NCBI RefSeq assembly: GCF_963583255.1
Contig: NC_084806.1
Coordinates: 19,820,317 to 19,884,316, forward strand
Source: Pyrus communis
Lineage: Eukaryota > Streptophyta > Magnoliopsida > Rosales > Rosaceae
Direction: 5' to 3'
DNA: 64,000 nt
Of this stretch, positions 23,241 through 34,180 are shown piece after piece. A model generated the notes under the pieces. It searched no databases, was not told where the DNA came from, and saw only the letters and a list, made by a program, of their open reading frames with translations. Position 1 is the first letter of the stretch. Each line of letters starts with the position of its first letter. Position numbers and translations under genes: made by a program.

Positions 23241-24019
23241 ATCCCTTCCGTTGGAAGAGGGATGATGAAGAGATTTGGGAGCCTGAAGTTCCTTATCTAA
23301 GTGCTATAGGCGCTTTATTATACTTAGCTCAATGCACTTAACTCGACATCTCCTTCGCTGTTAATCTATTAGCAAGATACAGTAATGCACCTACACGCAG
23401 ACACTAGACTAGCGTGAAAGACATCTTTCGTTACCTTAAAGGTACTACAGATCTGGGCTTGTTCTATCCTTATGGATCCTCAAGTGATGTTGCACCCTCT
23501 GTTTCTCGAGTCGATTCTCGCCTTGTTGGTTATGCCGATGCAAGATACTTGTCTGATCCGCATAAGGTGCGTTCTCAAACGGGTTATGTCTTTACCGTTT
23601 GAGGTACCGCAATGTCTTGGAGGTCAACTAAACAGACCTTAGTTGCTACTTCGTCTAACCATGCTGAAATTCTCGCCTGACATGAAGCAACTCGGGAATG
23701 CTTTTGGTTGAGAGCAGTCGTAAGCCATATTCGAAGCTCCTGCAATCTTTACCCCGCCATTAATGTCTCGATGACGATCTTTGAAGACAATGCAGCATGC
23801 ATCGAACAGTTCAAGAAGGGTTATATCAAAGGAGACAACACCAAGCACATTACGCTAAAGTTCTTCTTTTCACATCAACAACAAGAGCATCAGAAGATTG
23901 AAGTCACGCAAATCCGTTCACAAGATATTCTGGCCGACCTCTTCACCAAATCACTATCGAATGCGACATTTCAGAAGCTTGTTCAAGGAATTGGTATGTG
24001 TAAACTTTCTAAGTTGTAA
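23241..24019 (+). pseudogene. Copia A RNase H
   Basis: Continues the RT frame with LSAIGALLYLAQCT, the RNase H blocks LVGYADARYLSDPHK, SSNHAEILA, FEDNAACIEQ and DILADLFTKSL, and the natural end KLSKL-stop at 24017-24019. Stops at 23238-23240, 23600-23602 and near 23678 break it. RNase H removes RNA from the hybrid during reverse transcription. Confidence 0.9.
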
Positions 24020-24438
24020 CATTGTTATTTCTCTTTGGAATTGTATCAAACTCAGGAGGAACATCCTGAAGAATACTTGCTTGATCTTAATGTACTTTTT
24101 TTCCCTACAATTAAGAGCATTTTTCACACTGGGTTTTTGCAACCTAACTAGGTTTTAACGAGGCACCCACCTTGGGCTAGTCATATCCATGATGATGTCC
24201 CGTTGACGTTTCTTTTGACTTTGCATTTCTCACGCATTTTTCCTTACCCTATGGATTTTGTCCCTCCTCGGGTTTTTGCCATAGCATTAGGATTTTTTAG
24301 TGAGACTTACTTACTTATGCAAGTTCCTACCTTATTGAGAATATGCATTGTTCCTTAGAATCAGTGCCGACGAGTCAACTTCCTCAACTTCTGCATGATG
24401 CTGAATCTACGTTGTGTATTTACACATTCAAGGGGGAG
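24020..24438 (+). other. Copia A 3' non-coding region and polypurine tract
   Basis: About 400 bp without coding sense, conserved in copia B and C. It includes GGTTTTTGCCATAGC and GCAAGTTCCTACCTTATTGA. It ends with AAGGGGGAG (24430-24438), the primer for plus-strand DNA synthesis. Confidence 0.8.
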
Positions 24439-24626
24439 TGTTGTAAACTTTCCTAGTTTAAGTGTGATTGTGCAAATCCTAGTTTAAATTTGATTCTAGT
24501 TATTTTTTCCTATTACAACTTGTATTCCTTGGGGATGAAGGATTTTATTCCCTCCCTTACTACTATAAATAAAGGCACTATGTAGAAGGGATAACACACA
24601 CATTGCTCTACAATTCTACAAACACT
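24439..24626 (+). repeat. 3' LTR of copia A, first part
   Basis: Starts TGTTGTAAACTTTCC and stops at ACAAACACT where the family G element is inserted. It resumes at 33628. The two pieces together are 255 bp, matching the 256-bp 5' LTR. Confidence 0.9.
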
Positions 24627-26438
24627 TGAAGGAAGATTTGTGAAAAACAAGTTCATTTGAGCAACATCAACAACATGCAATTAACAATTAAAAGGCGGAA
24701 TCATGTTTATATGCACTCAAAAACAAAACTTAACCCATGAACTTCAAAGCCTAGTAGATAGGTGAACCAAGACTCAACTCAAAACAAAGTGAGTTGAGAA
24801 ATCAATACCTTTGTAGATTCCTCTTTGCATAAGCAAAGGCTAATCACCCAAAGAGAGGGCCTTCATTCCTTGCATCTTAGATCCATGGATTTGGATGGAT
24901 GAAAAGGTTTCTCCAAGTTCCCAAAATTGAGAACCTCTAAGTCTCCACACCAAGGTAAGATTGGAGAAGAAATGAGTGACCTTGAGGAAGTAAGATTGCT
25001 AGATGTTTTTCCTCAAGGGTGGCCGGCCATTTCTAGAGAGAAAGGAGAGTTTGTGTTTCTCCAATTTCCCCAAAAACAACCCTAAATGAATTTTGGCTAT
25101 TAAGTCACACTTATACCTTAATTCATTTGAGTGGCAAACTTATAAATAAGTCCAAAACCCACTCTTTCTCTAAATGGCCGGCCTTAGGGTATTCATTGGG
25201 CTATTTGGGCCTTTGTGAATCATTATTCATTAAGTTGTCACACAACTTAAGTCAATGGACTTGACGTTCGAAGCCCATTGGGCCTTAAGGTCCAAAACTA
25301 TCCCGAGGTCTTTTAACGAACTTATTCGTTTGATTAATAATCATATTAATTAATCCTTGCCATAAATAATTAAACCATTTAATTATTCTTACTCATCTCC
25401 GTTGAATCTTCAATCTCTACCTTACACGGTGTACGATCCATTAGGTTCCTTTTAGCGAGGCAGTGGGCGATTCAAACTCTTTCAAATTGATTGTGAATTG
25501 AAACTTACTTTCAATTCTCCCGTTAGTGATAATACACTTTTAGGGCTTCCACAAACCATGGTTGACGCCTAGCAACATGTCATGGTTACCCAAGCTAATC
25601 AGAAGAGGTGGAGAACCTATTCAGTTTTAGGATTACAAATGCAATACGGTCTTTCTCTAATACAATACTCTTGACTACATTGTTTGGTTTGATAGTTTAT
25701 TCATGTCTACTATCCAATGTGAGTCTTGTGCTTATATGATTACCTTGAATGTGATTTGGAACACATTCCTAAATCTCATTCATACTTTGGCCAAAGATTC
25801 TTAATCATATCATAGAGTATTCTCCCTCAAACAGTTTGAAGGTTAGAGATCCCTTGTTGCGCATTCACTTGCCTCCATGGCTAAGTGGCTTAACCCCAAC
25901 GATGCCGTGGACACCCTCCTGATGGAGTGACTTTGACATAATCAAAGATTAAGGACCTAACCACAAGACAACTGTGATGCCTCAGGTCAAAAGACTAATT
26001 TGCATTATCCCAACCATGAGTTCTCATGTGACATGAATATGAGAACTCTTCGTTGATCGTGTTCAATGAACTCATTCTCTATTGAGCACCTACGTGCTTG
26101 TCTTGGTGTCACTCACACCAATGACTCTAGACTAGTCACTTTCCCTGAGAGAAGACACAGCACGTACTGATCTTAACGGACTGTCAATGCGCAATTGACA
26201 ATCCTATGATCAGGAACGTTTAGGATGTGTCTACGAAAGAATGGTCTCATGAATCTAACTTCTTTAGATCGCATTCTCCCAATCACATATTCCTTGGACT
26301 TATCGTTTAAGCATATAACATTTATATGAGACGACTCAAACAATAATGTTTGCCCTTAATATTAAACTAGATTAGTTTAACATGTGAAATGTTCATAAAG
26401 TATCATCATATGATTGGTTTTAGGGCACATTTCCAACA
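24627..26438 (-). repeat. 3' LTR of family G element (minus copy)
   Basis: On the plus strand it reads TGAAGGAAGATTTG to ACATTTCCAACA. The adjacent ATCTCCCACTT (26439-26449) is the polypurine tract on the minus strand. Confidence 0.92.
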
Positions 26439-29400
26439 ATCTCCCACTTGCACTAGAGCCAATCAGCTTAGTCATCAGTGATGATACCTCTTCTGTAGTC
26501 ATTTCATAAATGGCTGAGTAGTAGGCCTAGACAATGGATATCTATATGTTATCCATAGAAGCAACCTTGAGAATAACGACGTCACCATTATACATGATTC
26601 TCAATCATGTGGTTCAGTCTCTCATTTGAGTTCGGACCTTGATGAGACCTTGATTCCCTGGCTTGAGCTATCGCCCCATTAGTGTCATACACTTTCTGGT
26701 TGAAACCGAATGGAGAGTTCATAAATGAACTTTCCCATCCAAACAACAATGTTGTAAGCTTCTATATGGCAATATATTTTGCATACATGATGGAACACAT
26801 TAAAGTCATTACTTTTAACGTTTCCACCCAAATATCTCTTTAGTCATAATAAAGAGATATCTCATTATCACTTCATTCATAATGAAGAGATATTCTATGA
26901 TGGATTAGATTCATAATCTAATACATTTACGCTTCCATTACGTTACTCTAATTCTTCCTCATTCTTGAGGAATCCATCCTTAGTATTTCTTAAATACCTA
27001 AGGATTCACTTGACAGTTGCCATGGTTCTGATCCTGGGCTTGCACTGATATCATCTTGTACCGTTCTAGGTACATCTTATATCAATGTTTTTCATACAAT
27101 ATGAAATACATAAATCACCTTTCTGCTTATGCATAAAGGATTCTATTTACGCACTATTTTAGGGATTGATATAATCCAATTATATCTTGAAATATATCAT
27201 TATAGATTTCCATTCCATTATATAGACTATATCTCCCATATACATTCTATCGTTTATAGAATAACTTTAACGAAGAAGTACTCTTTTCATTTCCAAAAAT
27301 TAATATATCATATATATATATTTAAATTTAGGAATACGATTAACTCCCACTAATCTTTTGTAAACCTAGTAAACAAAAGATTCATTTACATCTTTATGAG
27401 AAATCAAACAATTGATCTTTTCTCATAAGACGCTTATAGCTCCCACTAGCTTGCTAAGATCCATGATGGATGGATCTCTACAACTAACCTGTCTTGTGAT
27501 TTATAGTTTTAGACATATATTATCAAGACTATCTTAATAATGGTTTCGGAAACCCATATTATGTCCAAACATTAAATCACCATTTAGTTGTAGCTAGCAA
27601 TCTTCGAATTAATTGAAACCAAGACTACGTCAAAGATGGTTTCTTCAAAGTCAACCATTCTCTTTGAGTGTAGTCACCTTAAGCTACCAATTAGCTGTGA
27701 AGGTTTCATTATTTCGGGTCAAATGGTACTTTACCATTTCTTTGAGTATATATCGTATATACACTTAATGTAGTCATAAGGATTTTCATTCTTATTTCTT
27801 TCGAATTAAGAGGTGCAACTCTATGACATAGTCATAAAGTTCAAACCATTCAACTGAGACGGTTTATAAATCCTTCTGGACTACCTTGGAGCTTGTGGTA
27901 TAGAAACTAGGTTGTCTTAGAAGTATATATCATATATATATGGGTAATTGATAATGTCCAACGAACTAAATCTTATTCATGTTCATTCTTCTCCTAATGG
28001 AGAAATTCATTATCTTACGATGCTACTTTCCTTGATATTTTTCGAGGAAATTAATCTAAAGTGTTACCTTTTCCTTGGATCAAATCTAAGGAGGTAAATA
28101 CTTTAGACGTCTTACTCATCTACTTACATTTCTTGAATTCTTTGAAACCTTTTGCAAAGTATTCGGACTTGTGTTTATTCAAAATAAACTATAGTCCAAC
28201 CAAGAGTGATCTTCGGTGAATGTCATACAACATGAGTAGTATTATGTTGTGGACAAGTGCCACTAACATCTAAGTGAATTAACCTCAACAACTTTGTGAT
28301 TCTTTCTTCTTTCCAAAAGAATAAAGATTCGAACATTTCGCCTCTATACAATTTTAATAAGAAGGTATTGGATCCGGATCTAACGATCCAAAGCATCCAT
28401 CTATGACCAACTCGTAACTTATGTTTTAGAGGTATCACAACTCAGTTGGGATTAGTCACTACCTTGCAATCTTTTGGGTTTTAAGCATCATCGTATTCTA
28501 AACAGTTAATACTACCATATCATCTCTACTATAGAGACAATTAATTTCCTTAAAATTGGAACATAAAGACAATCTTTGGTTTTTTCCAATTTCTTTGGTA
28601 GTTCATATGAGGAAGTAAGTACAATCCGCTTTCGCAGAGATCTATATTCGATTCACGTTTGGAATGTGAAGTACTTTCTCTTCTCTCATTAATCTTCTAC
28701 TTCTTATTAGCACACTTTTACAACAATTGTAAAACATAGTTACTAATACAGAATCATGCATTCAAGTAGAAGAACCAACTGTTATGAACTTTTCAAGAAC
28801 ATTTTACAACACCTTCAAAAAGGTGTGTTCTTGACACTTGCAAGACATTTCTTGCAAATACCCCTTCCAATGTCCATCCTTTCATAAAGAAAGTTTGTTC
28901 CCTTGGAGTTATTTTGCCATCTTCATTTGACTTCTCCTTTGACTACAATAGTCATGGTCCCTAAACTCCCACTATCTCTCTTGAAACTTATTTCAATTAT
29001 GTTATACACATCAAACAATTTGGAGAGTGTGTGGTTATTGTTCACTATATAGTTTACAATAAACTTAGTGAACCATTAGGATAGGGACACAAAGGTGAAG
29101 TCCTTGCCTAGTTTCCATCTCGTTAAGTGTTTTGACACTTCAACATTCAATGATTCAAAATCATCATAAGTCCATGTTGATGGACTATTTTTGTCAACCA
29201 ACCATTATGTTCTCAACATAATTACAAACTTTCAAGAGTTGTTCAAGGCAACTCTCATTTCTTCATACAACAATTTGTAAGTGAAGAATCATGGCACATA
29301 AAGTGTCCATGCCCTTGTGCTTTCTTCTCAAGTTCCTTGTTCATGTAACAAAGAAACAAGCACTAGTGTTTGCGTTGTCCTCTTTATGATAGACTTATCT

Positions 29401-29742
29401 AACATGTTCTTCCATTGATACATTATCAATAGGAAGACTGTGAAGATGAGACTACTTAGTTACATCTACAAGCCATTAAAGACAATCTGTGGGATTGTAG
29501 AGCTAAGTCCGGAAATTAAAGCATTCGGCTTTTCTTTGTCAAGTTTTGGATAGCGTTTGCAAATATATTGGTAAACAAATACATAACGAATATAAATTGA
29601 TTGATATTAAGCCATTTGATTCGGGTCTTTAAATCAAATAGCACCACCCACTATTTTTGGCAAATTCCATATCCCTCATCGGAATTCGAGAGTTTTGTTG
29701 AACTCTTAGCGGGGTATGGGAGACTCACCATTACCAAGCCCA

Positions 29743-29957
29743 CCTCACGATGATACGATATCGGTTAGCAAAAATAATGATGAGAGAATAACACTTTACT
29801 CATTTACAACTCTTGTAATTACCCATCTAGTTTGGCCTCTAGAGAATGTGGCCTCACGATGATACGATATCGGCACCATTGCACTTAGTTAAGTTATTCC
29901 CACCATGCTTAGTTCATGAAGGGGTTCAAGAATAGCCTCACAATGATATGATATCGG
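29743..29957 (-). repeat. Three spaced copies of a 22-bp motif in the family G leader
   Basis: CCTCACGATGATACGATATCGG occurs at 29743-29764 and 29852-29873, and a near copy at 29936-29957. Each contains or nearly contains the palindrome CGATATCG. Three related motifs sit at 37841-37859, 37925-37943 and 38032-38050 in the other family G element. The region lies between primer site and gag remnant, so a role in the element RNA or in protein binding is possible. Confidence 0.8.
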
Positions 29958-30531
29958 CCATCCTCGTTGCCTACACTTACCTCATCAAATGTAAATAAAC
30001 TCCTCCTGAATATAAGCATGCACGATGCTCTTCCCCATGATAGGGTGAAGGTGGTGTACAAGTCATAAACGATTGGAGCCTATCACGGTGGAAGGCCACG
30101 AAGAGATATTCAAAGTATCTCTCGCTTATCAACTTAATAATGGTTTGTTGAGGGTTTTAGGTCTCATCACATATAAACATACATTTTAATCCAATTAAAA
30201 CATTTTGGTCCTATTACAACTATTGGTCCATATGATTGATTTAGTAGTATATAATACTCCCACTATGCTTTTAAAACGGTTTTTAAAGCAAGACTATATG
30301 GTACTACTAACATAAGATTTGCATTCATTGATGGACTATATAGTTGCCTTAGGGCCTTAGGATGACTATGAACCTTTGATTAGATCCAACACGAGCCTTG
30401 TGTTGAATCTTGGTCTAGGGATGGTGATTGATTTTAGTTACGCGTTTAATCACATTAAGGCGTGTTGTCTTATTGGGCGTTGGACCCAACTACTCCAATT
30501 TCATGCATATCGAATAAAACAAGAAAGGAGT

Positions 30532-30641
30532 ACTTCAAAGTAAATAAGAGCTTATGCTCTTTTACAACAATTGATCAAATCAAATTACTTTAAAGTAAAG
30601 AAGAGCTTATGCTCTTTTACAACAATTGATCATATCAAATT
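30532..30641 (-). repeat. Tandem duplication of a 55-bp unit
   Basis: Units 30532-30586 and 30587-30641 are almost identical and each holds the inverted repeat AAGAGCTTATGCTCTT. The matching place in the other copy (37180-37262) has two much more diverged units. Confidence 0.85.
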
Positions 30642-31810
30642 ACAACCAAAATTTAATCTACACATTCCCATGGTTCAAACAAATTTGAAACGGCCTTTCA
30701 CATAGCTCAATTATAGTAGGCTTAGGTTCATAATCACCCTTTCTTTAATTAATTAACGCTTTAACTAATTAAACTTGAATGCAACATTTTCATTTGGTTT
30801 TTGTATCCATAGAATTGATTTAAATGGAGCTAAATGAAATGAAAATCCAATTCTCATTTAAAGAGACAAAACAATTTTGTTCTCTACCTAATTTGGGCCA
30901 AAATGCTATGACCTCAACTTTTAGGCCATTTTGCAAAACTTAAACTTTTGGGGTCACTTTGTAAAAACACAAAAGTCCACTACTTCATGTAATTACAACT
31001 AGAACCCAAAAATTTCCACAAAAGCTAAAACTTCATTAAAGGAGCAAAACAATTTGTCCTTTTAGTGATTTTGGACCTTTACGTAAAAACGTAAACTTTT
31101 GGGTCAAAGTACAAATACACAAAAGTATCAAAACTTTATGTAATTGCATAAAAGCCCCACAAGGACCCTAATTGAGTAGGGTGGCCGGCCATTGAAGCAA
31201 AGTATATAAAAAAAATTTCAAAGTTTTGTAAGTGGGGTGAGTGAAATGGAATAAATCATTACACACCTACCCACTAAAATTTCTTTAATTTTTCAAAACA
31301 AATATCTAAGATATTTAAACATAAGAAATATTTCAAAACAAAAACTTTATGAAATAAATCAAAACACCAAACCTTTTGTTTTTGGCAAGAACATATCAAG
31401 AACAATGAAGAACATCCATGAAAACCCATAAGAGCTCCATGAACATTCTTCACCCAAAAACATACCAAAACCACTCAAACTTAAGGGAAATAACATACAA
31501 CCATACTAGGGTACATAGGGGTTCCAAAAGTCACTTTAAAACACTTTTAACAAGTCAAACAAGAACCCAAAAATCCACCCTTTGGATTTGGCCGAATTTC
31601 CCCAAAACCATGGCACCAAAATTTAGCTCCAAAATTCATGCTCATATGAACTACATCTACAACATTTGAGATGGCAAATTTTCTAACAAAATTTACATTC
31701 AAAGAAGCAAGAATAAAGCTTGTAACAATTACAACATTCAAATCACAAACTATGAACTACAAAACCCAAAAGGATTCACCAACTACTAGACTTAGGCTCT
31801 TGATACCACT

Positions 31811-33622
31811 TGAAGGAAGATTTGTGAAAAACAAGTTCATTTGAGCAACATCAACAACATGCAATTAACAATTAAAAGGCGGAATCATGTTTATATGCAC
31901 TCAAAAACAAAACTTAACCCATGAACTTCAAGGCCTAGTAGATAGGTGAACCAAGACTCAACTCAAAACAAAGTGAGTTGAGAAATCAATACCTTTGTAG
32001 ATTCCTCTTTGCATAAGCAAAGGCTAATCACCCAAAGAGAGGGCCTTCATTCCTTGCATCTTAGATCCATGGATTTGGATGGATGAAAAGGTTTCTCCAA
32101 GTTCCCAAAATTGAGAACCTCTAAGTCTCCACACCAAGGTAAGATTGGAGAAGAAATGAGTGACCTTGAGGAAGTAAGGTTGCTAGATGTTTTTCCTCAA
32201 GGGTGGCCGGCCATTTCTAGAGAGAAAGGAGAGTTTGTGTTTCTCCAATTTCCCCAAAAACAACCCTAAATGAATTTTGGCTATTAAGTCACACTTATAC
32301 CTTAATTCATTTGAGTGGCAAACTTGTAAATAAGTCCAAAACCCACTCTTTCTCTAAATGGCCGGCCTTAGGGTATTCATTGGGCTATTTGGGCCTTTGT
32401 GAATCATTATTCATTAAGTTGTCACACAACTTAAGTCAATGGACTTGACGTTCGAAGCCCATTGGGCCTTAAGGTCCAAAACTATCCCGAGGTCTTTTAA
32501 TGAACTTATTCGTTTGATTAATAATCATATTAATTAATCCTTGCCATAAATAATTAAACCATTTAATTATTCTTACTCATCTCCGTTGAATCTTCAATCT
32601 CTACCTTACACGGTGTACGATCCATTAGGTTCCTTTTAGCGAGGCAGTGGGCGATTCAAACTCTTTCAAATCGATTGTGAATTGAAACTTACTTTCAATT
32701 CTCCCGTTAGTGATAATACACTTTTAGGGCTTCCACAAACCATGGTTGACGCCTAGCAGCATGTCATGGTTACCCAAGCTAATCAGAAGAGGTGGAGAAC
32801 CTATTCAGTTTTAGGATTACAAATGCAATACGGTCTTTCTCTAATACAATACTCTTGACCACATTGTTTGGTTTGATAGTTTATTCATGTCTACTATCCA
32901 ATGTGAGTCTTGTGCTTATATGATTACCTTGAATGTGATTTGGAACACATTCCTAAATCTCATTCATACTTTGGCCAAAGATTCTTAATCATATCATAGA
33001 GTATTCTCCCTCAAACAGTTTGAAGGTTAGAGATCCCTTGTTGCGCATTCACTTGCCTCCATGGCTAAGTGGCTTAACCCCAACGATGCCGTGGACACCC
33101 TCCTGATGGAGTGACTTTGACATAATCAAAGATTAAGGACCTAACCACAAGACAACTGTGATGTCTCAGGTCAAAAGACTAATTTGCATTATCCCAACCA
33201 TGAGTTCTCATGTGACATGAATATGAGAACGCTTCGTTGATCGTGTTCAGTGAACTCATTCTCTATTGAGCACCTACGTGCTTGTCTTGGTGTCACTCAC
33301 ACCAATGACTCTAGACTAGTCACTTTCCCTGAGAGAAGACACAGCACGTACTGATCTTAACGGACTGTCAATGCGCAATTGACAATCCTATGATCAGGAA
33401 CGTTTAGGATGTGTCTACGAAAGAATGGTCTCATGAATCTAACTTCTTTAGATCGCATTCTCCCAATCACATATTCCTTGGACTTATCGTTTAAGCATAT
33501 AACATTTATATGAGACGGCTCAAACAATAATGTTTGCCCTTAATATTAAACTAGATTAGTTTAACATGTGAAATGTCCATAAAGTATCATCATATGATTG
33601 GTTTTAGGGCACATTTCCAACA
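31811..33622 (-). repeat. 5' LTR of family G element (minus copy)
   Basis: 1812 bp, same length as its partner at 24627-26438. Just inside it, 31799-31810 reads CTTGATACCACT, the complement of an initiator tRNA-Met primer site. Confidence 0.92.
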
Positions 33623-33627
33623 ACACT

Positions 33628-33694
33628 CTCTATCAATCTCTCTTCTCTTTGACACCAACCCCCTTACCCTTGTCAGATAAAATAGGCTACAACA
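33628..33694 (+). repeat. 3' LTR of copia A, second part
   Basis: CTCTATCAATCTC to GGCTACAACA, completing the LTR after the nested element and its ACACT duplication. It is followed by the copia A target duplication TAACT (33695-33699). Confidence 0.9.
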
Positions 33695-33699
33695 TAACT

Positions 33700-34042
33700 A
33701 ATGCATTTTAAGTTCTTATTAAATAAAAAGAAAATAAACGGAAATAATAAAAATAAATAATTATGTTTTCTCCTAAAGTCCATTGAATAGCATCCCTATG
33801 TCCAATTGATCTCCAAAACCATTGCAGTTTCATGCATTTGTCTTGGTGCAGTTAATTAGCCTCTTGCTCCATTAGAATTACTATAGACACCTGAAAATCT
33901 TGTTTTCCACTCCTTTTTTGCATAACTGCGGTATTGAATGCCTATAAAATAAAACGATTTAATTTAGTTCATTTAACCTATTTGAATATATAAAATCCAA
34001 AGGAAATATATGATAAAAATATACGAAAATATGACCACATCA
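33700..34042 (-). repeat. Gypsy-type solo LTR, outer part (split by copia A)
   Basis: Continuation of the repeat seen at 15295-16164. On the minus strand it starts TGATGTGGTCATATTTTCG at 34042. No coding sense. Confidence 0.55.
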
Positions 34043-34057
34043 AGTTTCATCATTACA

Positions 34058-34180
34058 ATAGGCGAAGTCCGAGCATCTCCTCTAGATGACCATGTTTGCT
34101 TCATAAGATATCATCTTATTCGGATGTGGACTCAATCAGATCCTTCATAAGTCTTGGAGTGACTACAATCTAGTGATTGG
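34058..34180 (+). repeat. Unclassified dispersed repeat R1, copy 2 (first part)
   Basis: Matches 4879-5006. It was interrupted at ATTGG by the family G element and continues at 43854-43868 (CGTGTGCCGCAAGTA). Confidence 0.6.

Larger units (their letters stand above)
26439..31810 (-). pseudogene. Interior of the minus family G element, decayed copia gag-pol
   Basis: Read on the minus strand, the 71-codon frame 28438-28223 contains RITKLLRLIHLDVSGTC. This corresponds to the start of a copia integrase core, where the usual text has LLGLIH-D-CGP. RNase H-like text (GAIAQARE) lies near 26670. A TAG stop (26764-26762) sits in the RNase H region, in the same place as in the other copy. A degraded zinc-knuckle text (RGICKKCLA) is around 28840. 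No domain is complete. The first 2 kb after the primer site is leader without coding sense. Confidence 0.75.
24627..33622 (-). mobile_element. Family G LTR element, minus strand, coding-dead but recent; TSD ACACT
   Basis: 8996 bp with ACACT at 24622-24626 and 33623-33627. The two LTRs are both 1812 bp and differ at about a dozen positions by eye. In element orientation the primer site TGGTATCAAGAGC lies just inside 31811 and the polypurine tract AAGTGGGAGA just inside 26438. The 5.4-kb interior has no long frame. Decayed copia pol can still be traced: pre-integrase and integrase around 28438-28100 and RNase H around 26800-26600. It was inserted in the 3' LTR of copia A and must have been moved by proteins supplied in trans. 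Confidence 0.92.
16165..33694 (+). mobile_element. Ty1/copia element A, defective, holding two nested insertions; TSD TAACT
   Basis: TAACT occurs at 16160-16164 and 33695-33699. The order is 5' LTR, 1.5-kb leader, truncated gag, protease, integrase, RT, RNase H, 400 bp of non-coding sequence, polypurine tract, 3' LTR. Nested insertions are a family G solo LTR (19931-21737) and a family G element (24627-33622). Without them the element is about 6.7 kb. Its two LTRs differ at roughly one position in ten by eye. Stops, frameshifts and deletions make it inactive. Confidence 0.9.

Noticed and set aside
28223..28438. 71-codon minus frame as a separate gene
   Set aside because: It is a surviving scrap of the family G integrase region (RLIHLDVSG text), recorded as part of the element interior.
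29743..29957. CRISPR-like array from three 22-bp repeats
   Set aside because: Only three imperfect copies with unequal spacing, inside a plant retroelement leader.
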